Assembly: GCF_000611645.1 (NCBI RefSeq)
Contig: NW_014013055.1
Location: forward strand, 1 to 21,573
DNA length: 21,573 nucleotides
From: Monoraphidium neglectum
Lineage: Eukaryota > Chlorophyta > Chlorophyceae > Sphaeropleales > Selenastraceae
Reading direction: 5' to 3'
Part shown: positions 11,101 through 20,839 of the stretch, one piece after another
Layout: the number at the start of each line of letters is the position of its first letter
Numbering within the stretch: position 1 is the first letter of the stretch
Notes under the pieces: generated by a model
What the model saw: only the letters and a program-made list of their open reading frames with translations
What the model was told of the DNA's origin: nothing
The model's database searches: none
Program-made: the position numbers and the translations under genes

Positions 11101-11312
11101 ACCAGAGGCCGCGTCAGCGGCCAACAGGGGCAGGGAGCGACCCTGCCGCTCAGCTGGAGAGCTTTGGCAGCCCGCAACTGCGACCCACAACAGCAACGGC
11201 ATGCAGCAGCATTGGCGGCCACAGGTGCGATGGAGGTGGCGGCACTGCTTGCGGTGGCGCAAAGGTTGTGGATGTGAATGCGCTCATGGTTGGTTTTCTG
11301 GGCGGCAAGTGA
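7710..11312 (+). CDS. Coiled-coil protein with poly-Q tract, six exons, 859 aa
   Basis: Proposed exons are 7710-7754, 7999-8236, 8359-8495, 8683-9153, 9417-9556 and 9764-11312. Donors include GTGAGC, GTGAGC, GTGGGG, GTAAGT and GTGAAT. Phases agree at all five junctions and the total is 2580 nt with stop TGA at 11310-11312. The start ATG at 7710 opens a 15-codon exon (MEARQYEPVARMQAK). Heptad-like charged helices occupy about residues 16-50, 120-165, 225-375 and 465-520, for example AKHAEALLELERRQD and MMLLKRDNYQLKKELTALH. Q19 lies at about 51-69 and a shorter Q run near 510-520. The C-terminal 330 residues are Ser/Gly/Pro-rich and disordered, ending in a short hydrophobic motif, VDVNALMVGFLGGK. 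There is no catalytic motif, signal peptide or membrane segment. A cytoskeletal, basal-body or flagellar role would fit the composition, but I do not recognise a specific family. The 122-nt second intron and the AAT-GCAG acceptor before 8359 are the weakest junction. Confidence 0.75.
8104..8160 (+). repeat. Pure (CAG)19 poly-Q tract
   Basis: Nineteen uninterrupted CAG codons in exon 2 of the coiled-coil gene follow GAG. Like the tracts in the giant gene across the promoter, it is CAG on its own coding strand. Confidence 0.95.
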
Positions 11313-11376
11313 TGTGGGCGTGCCTGTTTTTAAATGTTGTCTCATGGTGTATGTGGTCGTTAGTCGAAGTAGTCAA

Positions 11377-11456
11377 TGTAATCTGCACATCACCTGATAA
11401 TGAGAACTTCGAGTCGTTCTTTTGGATGGTGCAGTGAGGAGTACTACTGTCTGTAA
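11377..11456 (+). terminator. Two TGTAA polyadenylation motifs
   Basis: TGTAA at 11377-11381 and 11452-11456 lies 65 and 140 nt after the stop of the coiled-coil gene. This suits a short 3' UTR. Confidence 0.45.
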
Positions 11457-11506
11457 TGCATCGTGAAGTAGTCCTTCGTCGGAAATTTCTGAGCTGGATG
11501 GTGCTC

Positions 11507-11602
11507 CGGTGGTACACGATGGTTCCCGGTGGTCTACGCGCTCGGCGGAATCCGTTTAAAGACCGACGGGCAGGCTCGATGGAAAACCATCGTGCACCAC
11601 CG
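11507..11602. repeat. 18-bp inverted repeat with 60-bp spacer
   Basis: The left arm CGGTGGTACACGATGGTT (11507-11524) is the reverse complement of AACCATCGTGCACCACCG (11585-11602), with 17 of 18 positions pairing. The motif CGGTGGT recurs inside the spacer at 11527-11533. It could be a small MITE-like remnant or a transcript hairpin beyond the coiled-coil gene. No target-site duplication is evident. Confidence 0.7.
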
Positions 11603-12339
11603 TAGGCGTTTGCTAGCCCATTGAATGCGCTTTATATACCATATATACTTGTAGCACGCTTTTGCGGATAACTTTGCTGATACTTCTTCTAGCTGCAGAT
11701 CCCTGCAGAGCTGAAGCGCAGGGCTGTGCGCCTTGCTGTTGCTGCAGTGCCCCAGTGGACCAGGCCGCCATGCGGCAGCAAATGGTTAAGTGCACAAAAT
11801 TTTACCATTGCATGCGGCCAGCCATGAGCATGCAAGGCACAAATTGCCAGCAGGGTTGCATAATTGACCCGAACTGATTTTTAAGGGGGGAGAGCAGCAA
11901 CCTCGGGGTTAGACACTGCAGCGGTCAAGTCGGGCCCCAATACAGGGGACTTGTGTGACACTCACAGCAGTGAAAATGCAACTCGCCTCAAGGCAAATTT
12001 GAAGCTGCCGCATTGCAGCGGTTCGTTGCTTCGACTCGAACGACACTGCATTGGACGCGTTATGGTGGAGGAGGTGGGTGCGGAGCAGCGGCAGGCAGAT
12101 GCACCTACAAATGTAAACATTAATCAGCAGGCAGCCCTTCCAAACAATGGGGCACATGCAGTTGCTTCTGGCTCACGCGCACGTTGAAGCGGCCTCGCTG
12201 ATCAACACACAGCTGCAAGATGGTGACTGCATCCAACAGCCACATCATATGCACTGACTGTGCTCGATTACGCCTGTGAGCTATGACGCACCCGGCTCAA
12301 TAAACAGGTTGCCACAATGAGACAGAACCTCATTATGAC

Positions 12340-12367
12340 TATATAAAAGTTGAGAGCTAGGGTTTAG
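12340..12367 (+). promoter_or_regulatory. TATA-like box followed by telo-box
   Basis: TATATAAAAG at 12340-12349 is followed by TAGGGTTTAG at 12358-12367, whose complement contains the plant telo-box AAACCCTA. No credible ORF follows, so if functional it would drive a non-coding or very short transcript. Chance occurrence in an AT-richer spacer is quite possible. Confidence 0.2.
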
Positions 12368-13063
12368 AGGTAAGGGATTACAATCTATACGAGCTCCCAG
12401 GTAGGAGTACGCGAGGGCGCAAAGCAAGCTGCCGTGTGTGTGCACATGCACTAATGGATTGTTTCGCGACAGCATGAGAGCCCAGGGCAGGCCAATGTGA
12501 GGTGGGCCTCATGTATCAGTAATGCGGCCACGTTATGGTTGCCAAAACAGGTTGCTCACAAATTCTGAGGAGTCAAGGCTTGATCGCGCTGGACTACTGT
12601 TGGCTAATTTGCCTAGAGAACTTTTCAAATTTGTGTGCCCCTGCTGTGCCCCTCACTTCCACCAACGGGGGTAGGCTCTGGGCGCGTGCAGGGATAATCA
12701 GCGCTTTACCGCTGCTCCTCTTCTCAGCACAGGCGTGCATGTCTTGCTGCGCTGCTCTAGCACCGCTTCCATGCGGCCTTATTTATGTTGTAATTTATAT
12801 CAATCTTAAGATCAATCAAGCTTGGCGCAACGGCGGGGCAAGCGCTGCGTTCGTGACCGCTGGGCGTAGTACAATAGTTGTGCACTAATTGTGCGTTACT
12901 GCAAGATGCTTGTCCTGCCAACTTGGGCTCTGAGAACGTTACGTACTTTCTGAAGCCCTGAGTCATTGCAACAAGCCTCCCAGACGCATATGCTGGCGAT
13001 ACGCAATCATGTACGCCTTGCTGCACGACTTCGGGGAGGGGTGACATCTGGTGACTAGGACCG

Positions 13064-13068
13064 TTACA
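13064..13068 (-). terminator. TGTAA motif for the minus-strand gene
   Basis: TTACA on plus is TGTAA on minus, 163 nt downstream of the proposed stop at 13231. The distance suits the 3' UTR of the TEDC1-like gene. Confidence 0.4.
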
Positions 13069-13230
13069 GCGTCCCGCGGCCGTCTGCTTCTGGAGCCATT
13101 CAGGCTAATGGGATTGAACATTGTGCACACCGAAGAAAAGGCCACCTCCACACACGGCAGCAAAGCAAGCCACACCAAATTGCATTAAATTAGAAACTCT
13201 GAAGGCGATGATTAAACTGGCCTTCTCGGC

Positions 13231-16200
13231 TCATGAAGCTTTTGCAGGTTTGTGCCTGGCTTTGACCAGGGAACTGATGCTGCTACAGAGGGTCTCGTTC
13301 TGCCGCCGCAGCTCCAGCATGCGTTGACTCCGATTCCTCCCCCGCACCATAGTCAGGTGAGTATGCGTCGAAAGCGCTGTCCTCAACACCCAGATCTTCC
13401 TCGCCATCTGCCCTGCCTGGTAAGCTCGATACTTGTGAAGTACTCGGAATTGGTGGAGCGCCCTGCCCCCTGCTGGGGGCAGCAGGAGTGCTGGCAGCAG
13501 CAGCGGGGACTCCCAGAGCTCGGAGCTCTGGGATGAGAAAAACCCGGGCCCCATGCCTGTTATGGGCGATGACAACGCCTTTGTAGGCAAGTGGTGGTGT
13601 GGTGTCCTGGAGATGGTCATGCAGGATGTTGAGCGAGCCACAGTCAGCAGGCAGAGGTTGGGCATGACACCTCGGTGTTGGCCTCCTGCAGGCAGACTTG
13701 CTTGGAGGCCTCCTGCAAGCCGCGCTAAAATGCTTAATGTATTTCAAATAACTTCAAATCACACATCGTACCTGGCAGTGTTGCTGCAGGCTTTCCGCCT
13801 TGCCGCTGCCACTTGCAAAGGGTGCTGGGTAGCAGTATGATCCCTCACGAGACCCCTCATCAGCTTGAAGATCTAGCCCCAAGGCATTGAAGGCTGATTT
13901 GAGCTCCGCATTTCCTTCGTAGGTGACGCGCTGGTCGTGGTGGGCCTGGCTGAGGCTGCCAGCGGCCGTCAAGTCAGTAGGCGCTGCCCGACGCAGCCTC
14001 TGTGTGCGTTGACGCGCGCGAAGAAAATCAGTCAGGTTCAACGCAGACAAGTGCAAGGGTGTCACCCATCAGGTGATGGTGTTTGTGCAGGGCTGCCACA
14101 CACAGATAGTAAACTGGACAGCTCATTGTTGTGATGTTATGCAGCAGACCAAGTCGACACGGTGACTGCATCTACACAGCAAAACGTTCAAGCTCTGTCA
14201 CCTGCCCTTTTGCACGAGCAAGCATCCTCGCTCACCTCCATGATGAAAGAGGAGAATTGGGACTCCATCAGCCACGAAATATCAGCATCCATCCAGGCCA
14301 CACCCCCTCGGTCACCAGGGCGGGTGAAGATGCCACCTGCAGCCACTACCTGAGCTGTCGCATGCACCTTGCTGCCACTAGCATTGTTTGCTGAGCCAGG
14401 GGCACTCTGCTTTCCACTGCCAGACATTGGGAATGTGTTGCTATTCTTGCGTGCAGCAGCGGCGCTGGGCCCGCCTGCCGGGAAGTGGCCGCCGTTGATC
14501 ACCCGTGGCACAGCGGGCACGATGCATTGCCGCCCGCGCCGGATTCCGGTGGTCCGCAAGAAAGTCAACCACTTCTTGGCGCTGCCCACGCCTGTCCCCG
14601 GCTTTGCGCCTGGTGGGAATCTTGCGCGCCAATGTGCCAGAAGCTCGCGCCCAACAACATCAGAAACCAGCCATCCAGCGCCGTGGCCCGCCACAAAGTC
14701 AGTACGCGTCAGCCTTGCGACCACCCGGCCGGTCGCTGCAGCTGCCTGCCCAATGCTGGCACCACCAGCCCCCAAGATACACCACAAAGTGCGGTCGCTG
14801 CCCACCAGCCACTGCGTTGCTGCAAAGTATGCCAGCGCGTCTGGCGCCATGTGGAAGCTTTCAGGCAACACGAGCAGTGATGGGTAGCCGAGGCACTCCA
14901 AGAAGAGCCGCAGCAGAAAGAGCTGCAGCGCGGGGCGGCCGAGGTCCGATGGCGCAGCACATCCGGGGCCGGGGGGTTTTGTGTTTGTGCCCGTGTGCAT
15001 CTGGGCGTTTCCACTACTGGTGACGTCGCAGGAGTGGTGGACGACCTTGATGGCACCCTGCGTTCCGACGGTAAAGCGCATGGCTGTATCCTTGACAGCG
15101 GCGTCGAAGCCGTCCTGCAAAAGTCGTGTTGTGAGAATACGCATATATCAATCAGCTTGCGTGCACATGTACATTTGTGCTGATTTTCAGCAGTGCTCGT
15201 CTGCTGCGTGTGTGCATCCATTCAAGGCAAAACGCTCTGTTTGGTTGCGTGCACACACACTCCTGCGTTCCCTACAAGCGGGTCCCACCTCACCACAACT
15301 ATGTAGACGTGGTACATCCCGCGCACGTCGTCACGTGCACGGCTCCAGTGCGCCAACAGCTCGTGTATCGTGCCCTCTAGCCGTGCTGCAGACCCGGGGC
15401 CGGCGACAACGGCAAGCGCGGTGGCCAGCTGGGAGCGGGGCCGGGCGGGGCGGCTCCTGGGGCAAGCTGCGGAATCAGCGCCGGCCAGGGGGCCCATGCT
15501 AAGGCTGATTGTGTTGAGGAATAGATCCTGCAGGTGATGACCATGCACGGCAGGGCGCGTGAGGATTGTGATTAGTCATGGGGCAAGTCTCTTGCAAAAT
15601 CATACCTACTTTACAAGTGTTCATTTCAAGCACACAGATGCAGGTCATGCATGTGCACACAAGCACCTGCTGTATTCAAGCCCACTTGCGTCCAGTTCTG
15701 CTTTCATATATCAGAGGGCCCCTCATAACAAGTAGCCCACCTGGTACCTCCCCGCAGATTCCATCGACGCGCGCAGTTCCCCCTTGCTCCCAGGCCCGTC
15801 CTTGAGCAGCTGCAACGTCGCAGCCGCCCGAGCTCGCCCGACCACCTCCGCAACCTTCTGGGACCGCAACTCTATTTCATAATCCCCCTCTGTCTGTGGC
15901 GGCGTATTAGGCCCAGCCTCAGAGGCCTCCCTCTCTCCCGGCAAGCGGCTGCTGCCCCCGCCGCCATCTGCGGGTCTGTGGCCGACTTCACCGGGGTCGA
16001 GTTTTTGCGCGAATGCGTTGATCTGGAAGGGCTCAAGAGCATGCTGCTGACCATTCATGCCGGAAAACCGGGAGCTCGTGTGGCCTGACGGCTGTGCTGC
16101 ACCTAGAGCAAGCCCCGGCGGGCCGGCCTCCGCGCCGGATCCGTTGCTGGTCAAGGCCCGGGGCTGCTGCTCCTTTGCGTCCGGCGCGTGCTCGGGTGCC

Positions 16201-16520
16201 CGGGTGTCATCCAGGCGCCGCCAGGAGCCGGCTGCATTGCTGGTGGAGCTGCGGGGCCTGACATGCACAACGCCCACCAGTGCCAGCTGAGCATCACATG
16301 CACAACAGCGCGCATGTGCGCGGAGCGAAAGGGGTGAGCTCGGTCAAACGTGCCATCACTGCTGATCACGGCAGCGTGCCATACCCACACGCAAGGGAAA
16401 ATCGAGACTTACCATGCCAATCAAAAGAAGCGCAGATGCCCGAGAGAGGGGCCTGCAGGAATCTGCTCTGCCGCCTGATGTGCAGCGGCCACTGCTCATG
16501 TTGCGCAGCAGACCAAGCAT
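13231..16520 (-). CDS. Putative TEDC1-like protein (tubulin epsilon/delta complex), seven exons, ~740 aa
   Basis: Proposed minus-strand exons are 16520-16413, 16286-15741, 15527-15294, 15114-14236, 13999-13772, 13712-13671 and 13416-13231. Every junction is phase 0, with donors GTAAGT, GTGGGC, GTGAGG, GTGAGC, GTACGA and GTGTCA. The first ATG after an in-frame TAA is used (MLGLLRNMSSG); a second ATG lies 21 nt on. A helical segment with ECLGYPSLLVLPES and ATQWLVG (about 368-400), a later DADISWLMESQF (about 572-583) and a C-terminal helical region resemble, from memory, the GYPxL...LP...WL and xWLM blocks of animal TEDC1, which binds delta/epsilon-tubulin and stabilises centriolar triplets. 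The remainder, especially 37-218 and 490-560, is disordered, making the protein longer than animal TEDC1. The 3' end is ambiguous: another frame, entered at 13606, stays open to a TAG at 13283-13285. I prefer the model ending ...LRRQNETLCSSISSLVKAR because it continues the helix. Confidence 0.6.
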
Positions 16521-16843
16521 ACGCAGCGATCCACCACCGCCGTCAGAGCCACTGTCTTAGGGGATGCCGTCGGTTTTGTAGTCTGATACTTTTCCTACGC
16601 TTGTGTGCGACCGCACTGCATACATATCGCACCCTTGCCGAGAGCCCCCGTGGCAAACCAAACCGTATGACGCAACAGGCGTCTCTGTGATCATCTCAGA
16701 CGTGGGAGTGTCTAGTAAACAAACCATCTATGCATGTCACCACCGTGAAAATAGCCACGGCAGCCCAATACCGTACCACGAGTGCCTTAGTGATCTTCCC
16801 TAGGTAGTGGGTGCATGTTAGCGCCGCCGAGAGTTTCCAAGGG
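16521..16843. promoter_or_regulatory. Divergent promoter region between the TEDC1-like and DUF760 genes
   Basis: This is 323 bp between start codons on opposite strands and must carry both 5' leaders. No clear TATA box or other named element is visible. The plus-strand leader includes the uORF listed next. Confidence 0.45.
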
Positions 16844-16850
16844 ATGCTGA
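16815..16850 (+). promoter_or_regulatory. Upstream ORF overlapping the DUF760 start
   Basis: An 11-codon ORF (MLAPPRVSKGC) starts at an ATG 29 nt before the main start, in another frame. Its TGA at 16848-16850 overlaps the region of the two in-frame main ATGs (16844 and 16850), in the arrangement ATGCTGATG. If transcribed, it would force leaky scanning or termination-reinitiation. Whether the mRNA begins upstream of 16815 is unknown. Confidence 0.4.
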
Positions 16851-19800
16851 TGCGCGCTTCCAGCATCCCGCAAGGGGCCGCGGCTGCTGCGGGCTGCACA
16901 TTACCGGCAGCAGTGCTGCTGCGGAGCCCCGCCGCACTGCGCGAGCCCAGCGCACGCCGCATTCGTGTCGCAAATGCCGGCAGTGGGGGCATAGCAAGCA
17001 GCAGCAGGAGCAGCATCGAGTTGCCCAGCAGCAGCCGCAGCCGGCGCCCCCACCACACCAGCTGCCGCGCAAGGGGCGCGCCTTCCTCAGCCTCCTCGCG
17101 CATCAGGCATTCTCGACGCGGCCCTGCTGCTCCGCGCGCAGCCGCGGACCCCCTGGGGGAGGGCGAGGGCGAAGTGTACCAGGTCAGAGAGTCTGACGAC
17201 GACTTGTGGGCGACGGTCTCGCTGCCCATGGCGGTGACGTCAGCGGAAGGCCAGCAGGTGGAGTACCTCGTGCTAGACACGGACGGCGCTCTGGCGGAGC
17301 CGGCGGTGGAGTCATACCTCAAGCGGCTGCAGGAAGAGCGCGACGCCGAGGGCGCCGCCCTCGGGCGCGCGGCAGGCGCTGACAATGCTAAAGCCGAGGG
17401 GCCGGACAGCAGCGGTGGTGCAGTGGAAGGGGAGGACGCGTGGGCGCTGGAACCGACTTTGCTCAAGCGGATGGCGGCCGTGAGGGACGCGGAGAGGGGC
17501 GTGATTGTGCAGGTAGGGTGCCGTGGTGTCTGCAGCCGGGGGCGCCGCGCCGTGGCTGATGCTTGCTGCGCATCATGGGTTGCCTGGCGTGGGCAGCGGT
17601 GTGTTATGAGGCTGCACATTTGTTGGCAAGTCTCCGCAGCGGCACTTGGCTTGGGCCATAGTGCAGGCGCCCGACCGGGTCCGTTGATCCGGCAGCCGCG
17701 CCCCTCTTGTTAACTCACACGCCTAAGCAACAACAACACCTGCTATATCGTCCTGATCCGCAAGTCTTGACGGCCATTCGCACCCTTGCACGCCTTGTGG
17801 TGCCGCCACCCTGCCGCAACCCCCCTGCGCTTCCGGCACCCCCACCCCCTCTGCGCCAACTCTCTACCCCGCGTACCCCTCCTCATTCGCATCACCCCGA
17901 CTTGCTTTTTCTCGAGCCGCTAGATGAACCCAGACCGCTTCGATCCCGCACGCGACATCACAGCTCGCCCCGCCCTTGCAATTCCTGCCCCCACTGTACG
18001 CCCTTGCCGCGTCATCCCCCTCCTCCACACCAACCCCAACCAATCCATCCCCTCCAGGAGCTCATGTACCTGCTGTGCGTGAAACGCCTGAAGGATGCCT
18101 CCCTCACGATGGTGACAGACCTGGGAGACGCCGCCCCCACCGGCCTCGGCGCCGCCGGCCGTCCTCCCAACCCGGCTGCCGGCGCCGGCGCCGCCGACGC
18201 TGCGGCGCCCGCGGATGCGGGCACGACGGCGCCAAGCGCGCGCGGCGCGATGGGGCGGCGGATGGAGGAGCTGATGCCTCTGGTATCCCTCGCAGTGGCG
18301 GACGGCATCCTGGGTTACGTCGGGGCGACGGTCACCACGAGCATGCGGGCGCTGGCCAAGGACACGCCGCTGAGCATGGACAGGGTGCAGGCCGCGCGGC
18401 TGTACGCTGGGATGCTGGAGGTGCGGGCTTGTGGGATGCTCAGGAGGGCGGCAGGCTGGGGGCCCAGCAAGGGGGTTTGAGGAGTGCGAAGGGCTGAGTC
18501 GCGGGGTAGTGCAGTGGGCGGGTGATGCAGCGAAGTGGGTGCGGGTGCGTGGATGGTTTTTGTTCAAGGTGGCCGTGATCACTTGAAGCAATTGCCTAGG
18601 CTGGCTTGCATTGGCGAAGCCCCTAACCCAGACCTTGCCAGGTCCACGGCCTTAGCCCCGCGCGCATGCTCCTTCTGCATGCTCCTCCCAGCTCTTCACT
18701 CTTGACACCGGTCCCTTACCCGCCCGCCACCACCCTTCCCACCATGACTGTTTTCCAGCTCTTGTTGCCTCTTACCTTGGTCACCACTCTCGTGGCCGGC
18801 CTCAGCCAATTTGCTCCCCTTTGCGCCCCACGCCCGAGCGTCAAAGGCCTCCCAATGACCCCCAGCACACGACAACTTCGCCCCGCCCCACGCTTTCAAC
18901 CGACCGCGCCAAACCCGCCGATGCTCCCGCCCACCACAGTTTGGCTACTTCAGCCGCGCCCTGGAGGCGGAGTGCGGCCACCGGGGGATCCCAGTAGGCG
19001 ACGACTCGGAGGCGATGGTGCGGCTGGCAGACGCGCTCACAGAGGACCAACTGCGCGGCATGTGCGAGGTCAAGGTGCGTTTTAGGCTGAGTGTCGCGCC
19101 CTGGGGGCTGGGGTGTGATCTTTGTGCAAGCGGCGAAAGTGCACTGAGCATAGAGACGGCGAGGGAAGAGGTTTGGAGAAGAGGGAAGAATGGGGGGAAG
19201 TCTGTGTGACCTTGAGTGATTACGCCCAATGCGCGCATTGCAACTCCGCACACAGCCAAGGCTGTTTTGTGGCAACACTGCGAGTTGTGCGCCAGACATG
19301 TGCACAAGCTGGTGCTGCTGTAGCCACGCTGCAGGCTGAGCATGGACTTGGGCATGCCATTCCTCACTTGTTGTCTCACAAATGCAACACTCACGCTACT
19401 GCATCCTACGCCGGCATATCCATGCGGCAGTCCGCTGATGCCTGGTACGCCGCGGTGAGCGATTTGGAGGGGCTGTCACGCCACTTCATTGGCAATCAGC
19501 AGAGTCCAGGCAGGGATTTATGGCAAGCAGCTCAGCAGTTCATAGCAAGGTATCGTGCCTATCCACAGGGCGCTCCACAAGTATTTCCTTTCTCTCAGCA
19601 GCACTTGGCTCGTATTGTCGTGCTGGAACAGTTCTGGTGCCCAAGTTAAGCATAGCTGCAGCAACCTTGACGCCTCGCTCACTTGGTGCCTCATGCCACC
19701 ATCCTTGCAGGTGCGCCACATTGGCGGCCTGTTTGGCCTGCGCCCCAACCCCGACCTTCAGTTCGACAGCTGTGCGCTGCCATACCGGGAACTTCACGCC

Positions 19801-20130
19801 ACCATATCTGACATCGTCCTTGAGCCCGCGTCGTCCATTGCTGAGCACTACAGCCCACCGGGCACTGCCAAGGAGCTGATGCAGAAGGCACGCCGCAAGC
19901 AGGATCGCGGCTGGCGGGTGGATGACACTGAGACGACCCCTGACCTGCCAGAGGCGGACATGGTCGAGTTTGGGGTGGGGCCTTTTGGGGCGCTGCTGGT
20001 TGAGGCTGCCGTGATTGGGTGCCTGCTATGGGACACTGAACAGATGGTGCAGGACGAGTTTGGGTACCGGCTCGAGGGCAAATTGGCGCGACAAGAGCAC
20101 GTCGGCGGCGCACACAGCAGTGATGCATAG
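16844..20130 (+). CDS. Plastid DUF760 protein, At3g17800-like (UV-B-induced family), five exons, 536 aa
   Basis: Exons are 16844-17512, 18058-18420, 18940-19074, 19431-19454 (24-nt microexon) and 19711-20130, all phase 0, ending in TAG. The first ~60 residues (Ala/Ser/Arg-rich, few acids, starting MLMRASSIPQGAAAAAG) look like a chloroplast transit peptide. Blocks that match, from memory, the Arabidopsis At3g17800 family are LEPTLLKRMAAVRDAER joined to ELMYLLCVKR across intron 1, LYAGMLEFGYFSRALEAE across intron 2, VRHIGGLFG, and GALLVEAAVIGCLLWDTE near residues 490-506. Spacing between these blocks equals the plant protein's at three junctions, which supports the splice sites. The biochemical role is unknown; plant members are plastid proteins first noted as UV-B-responsive. 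The two large introns (545 and 519 nt) are very C-rich. An Ala/Gly-rich insertion around residues 245-280 is absent from the plant family. No TGTAA is seen in the 400 nt after the stop. Confidence 0.85.
19431..19454 (+). other. 24-nt microexon of the DUF760 gene
   Basis: TCCGCTGATGCCTGGTACGC plus CGCG, preceded by ATGCGGCAG and followed by GTGAGC, codes SADAWYAA in phase 0. Without it, the protein joins EVK directly to VRHIGGLFG and is eight residues short of the plant family in this helix. With it, the spacing to the LFG motif matches exactly, and the 636-nt intron becomes two introns of ordinary size (356 and 256 nt). Confidence 0.7.
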
Positions 20131-20427
20131 TTGCGGCCCTGCACTTTCGTTGTATTAGTCACACAGTGCTCATTAGCAGCACAAGGCTGGCTGGTTTTTG
20201 CGTGCAACCCGGTGCAATGAGACGGGCACATGTTACCAAATCGCTGTTAGTGCGTGGATGTTGCCATTGCTGTCATCAACACCCACGAAGCTACGATGAT
20301 GCAGGGTCTCATGCGTGATAGAGTAACAATTATATGGATTCATCGGTCTGCTGTTAGAGGCAGAAGCATGGCATATTTGTACTTGCCACAGAGATTTGCA
20401 AATCATGCAGCCAGCAATAGAGCAAAA

Positions 20428-20485
20428 ATCTGGAAGACACACAGGCACCACGCGGAGCTGCAGCTACGGGAAACCCCGATAAACC
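20428..20485 (+). repeat. 58-bp diverged repeat, copy 1
   Basis: It begins ATCTGGAAGACACACA and ends GAAACCCCGATAAACC. It aligns without gaps to 20971-21028 with 47 of 58 bases identical. Differences fall at all codon positions, so this is DNA-level similarity rather than conserved coding. Confidence 0.7.
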
Positions 20486-20686
20486 ATTTGCTTTGCCTTT
20501 TTTTACATGTGAAGTTACATGACAAGTCGATGACGCCCTTGCAGATGCGGCTGCCCAAGCCCGGCCGCGCCGGGGACCGTACACTGGGCGCAAAACACCG
20601 CGCGTTGCCAACTGAGAACGAGCAGTGACCATGGTGGTTGCAGGGACATGAGCACGGCAGCAGTGACACCCCTTCTGCCCCCACAG

Positions 20687-20811
20687 CAAGCCGAGCCAAG
20701 AAGGGCGACCCATTCACAGGAATATCAAGCCCGCCGGGAACGGCGTGCCCGGAAGGCTATGAGGCATGCATGTGCAAACGATACAAGCTCAGCCTCGCGA
20801 CTGACATGTGA
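20687..20811 (+). CDS. Weak candidate terminal exon with Cys-rich peptide
   Basis: It is preceded by a good acceptor (CTTCTGCCCCCACAG). One frame, entered in phase 1, stays open to a TGA at 20809-20811 and includes GDPFTGISSPPGTACPEGYE followed by ACMCKRYK. The composition looks protein-like, but no upstream exon was found and the other plus frame is also open. Treat as a candidate only. Confidence 0.2.
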
Positions 20812-20839
20812 TGAACCCATCAACGCGGGGCCTGCAGCC

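Larger units (their letters stand above)
11313..13230. other. 1.9-kb tail-to-tail intergenic region
   Basis: This separates the stops of two converging genes. It is more AT-rich than the flanking genes (for example 11628-11650 and 12780-12815). Short ORFs on both strands lack consistent codon composition and splice partners, and I see no tRNA or other known RNA gene. It contains the 3' UTR signals of both genes, an 18-bp inverted repeat and a TATA/telo-box pair, listed separately. Confidence 0.55.

Noticed and set aside
11951..12187. 78-codon plus-strand ORF in the intergenic region
   Set aside because: It has no splice partners, no recognisable domain and no composition signal beyond a chance open frame.
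13080..13130. tRNA-like T-arm (GTTCAATCC on the minus strand)
   Set aside because: No acceptor stem, D-arm or anticodon arm can be folded around it.
13283..13606. Alternative last exon of the TEDC1-like gene in another frame, ending at TAG 13283-13285
   Set aside because: It has a plausible acceptor and is open, but the peptide is Ala/Ser/Pro/Glu low-complexity and would need a 64-nt intron after exon 6. The alternative ending continues a helix. It is not excluded, only disfavoured.
20254..20628. 124-codon plus-strand ORF sharing a RxTH...RETPxN pattern with another ORF at 20914-21135
   Set aside because: The peptide similarity follows from the 58-bp DNA repeat. Differences fall equally on all codon positions, so there is no sign of protein-level selection, and the ORF's first codon is GTG.
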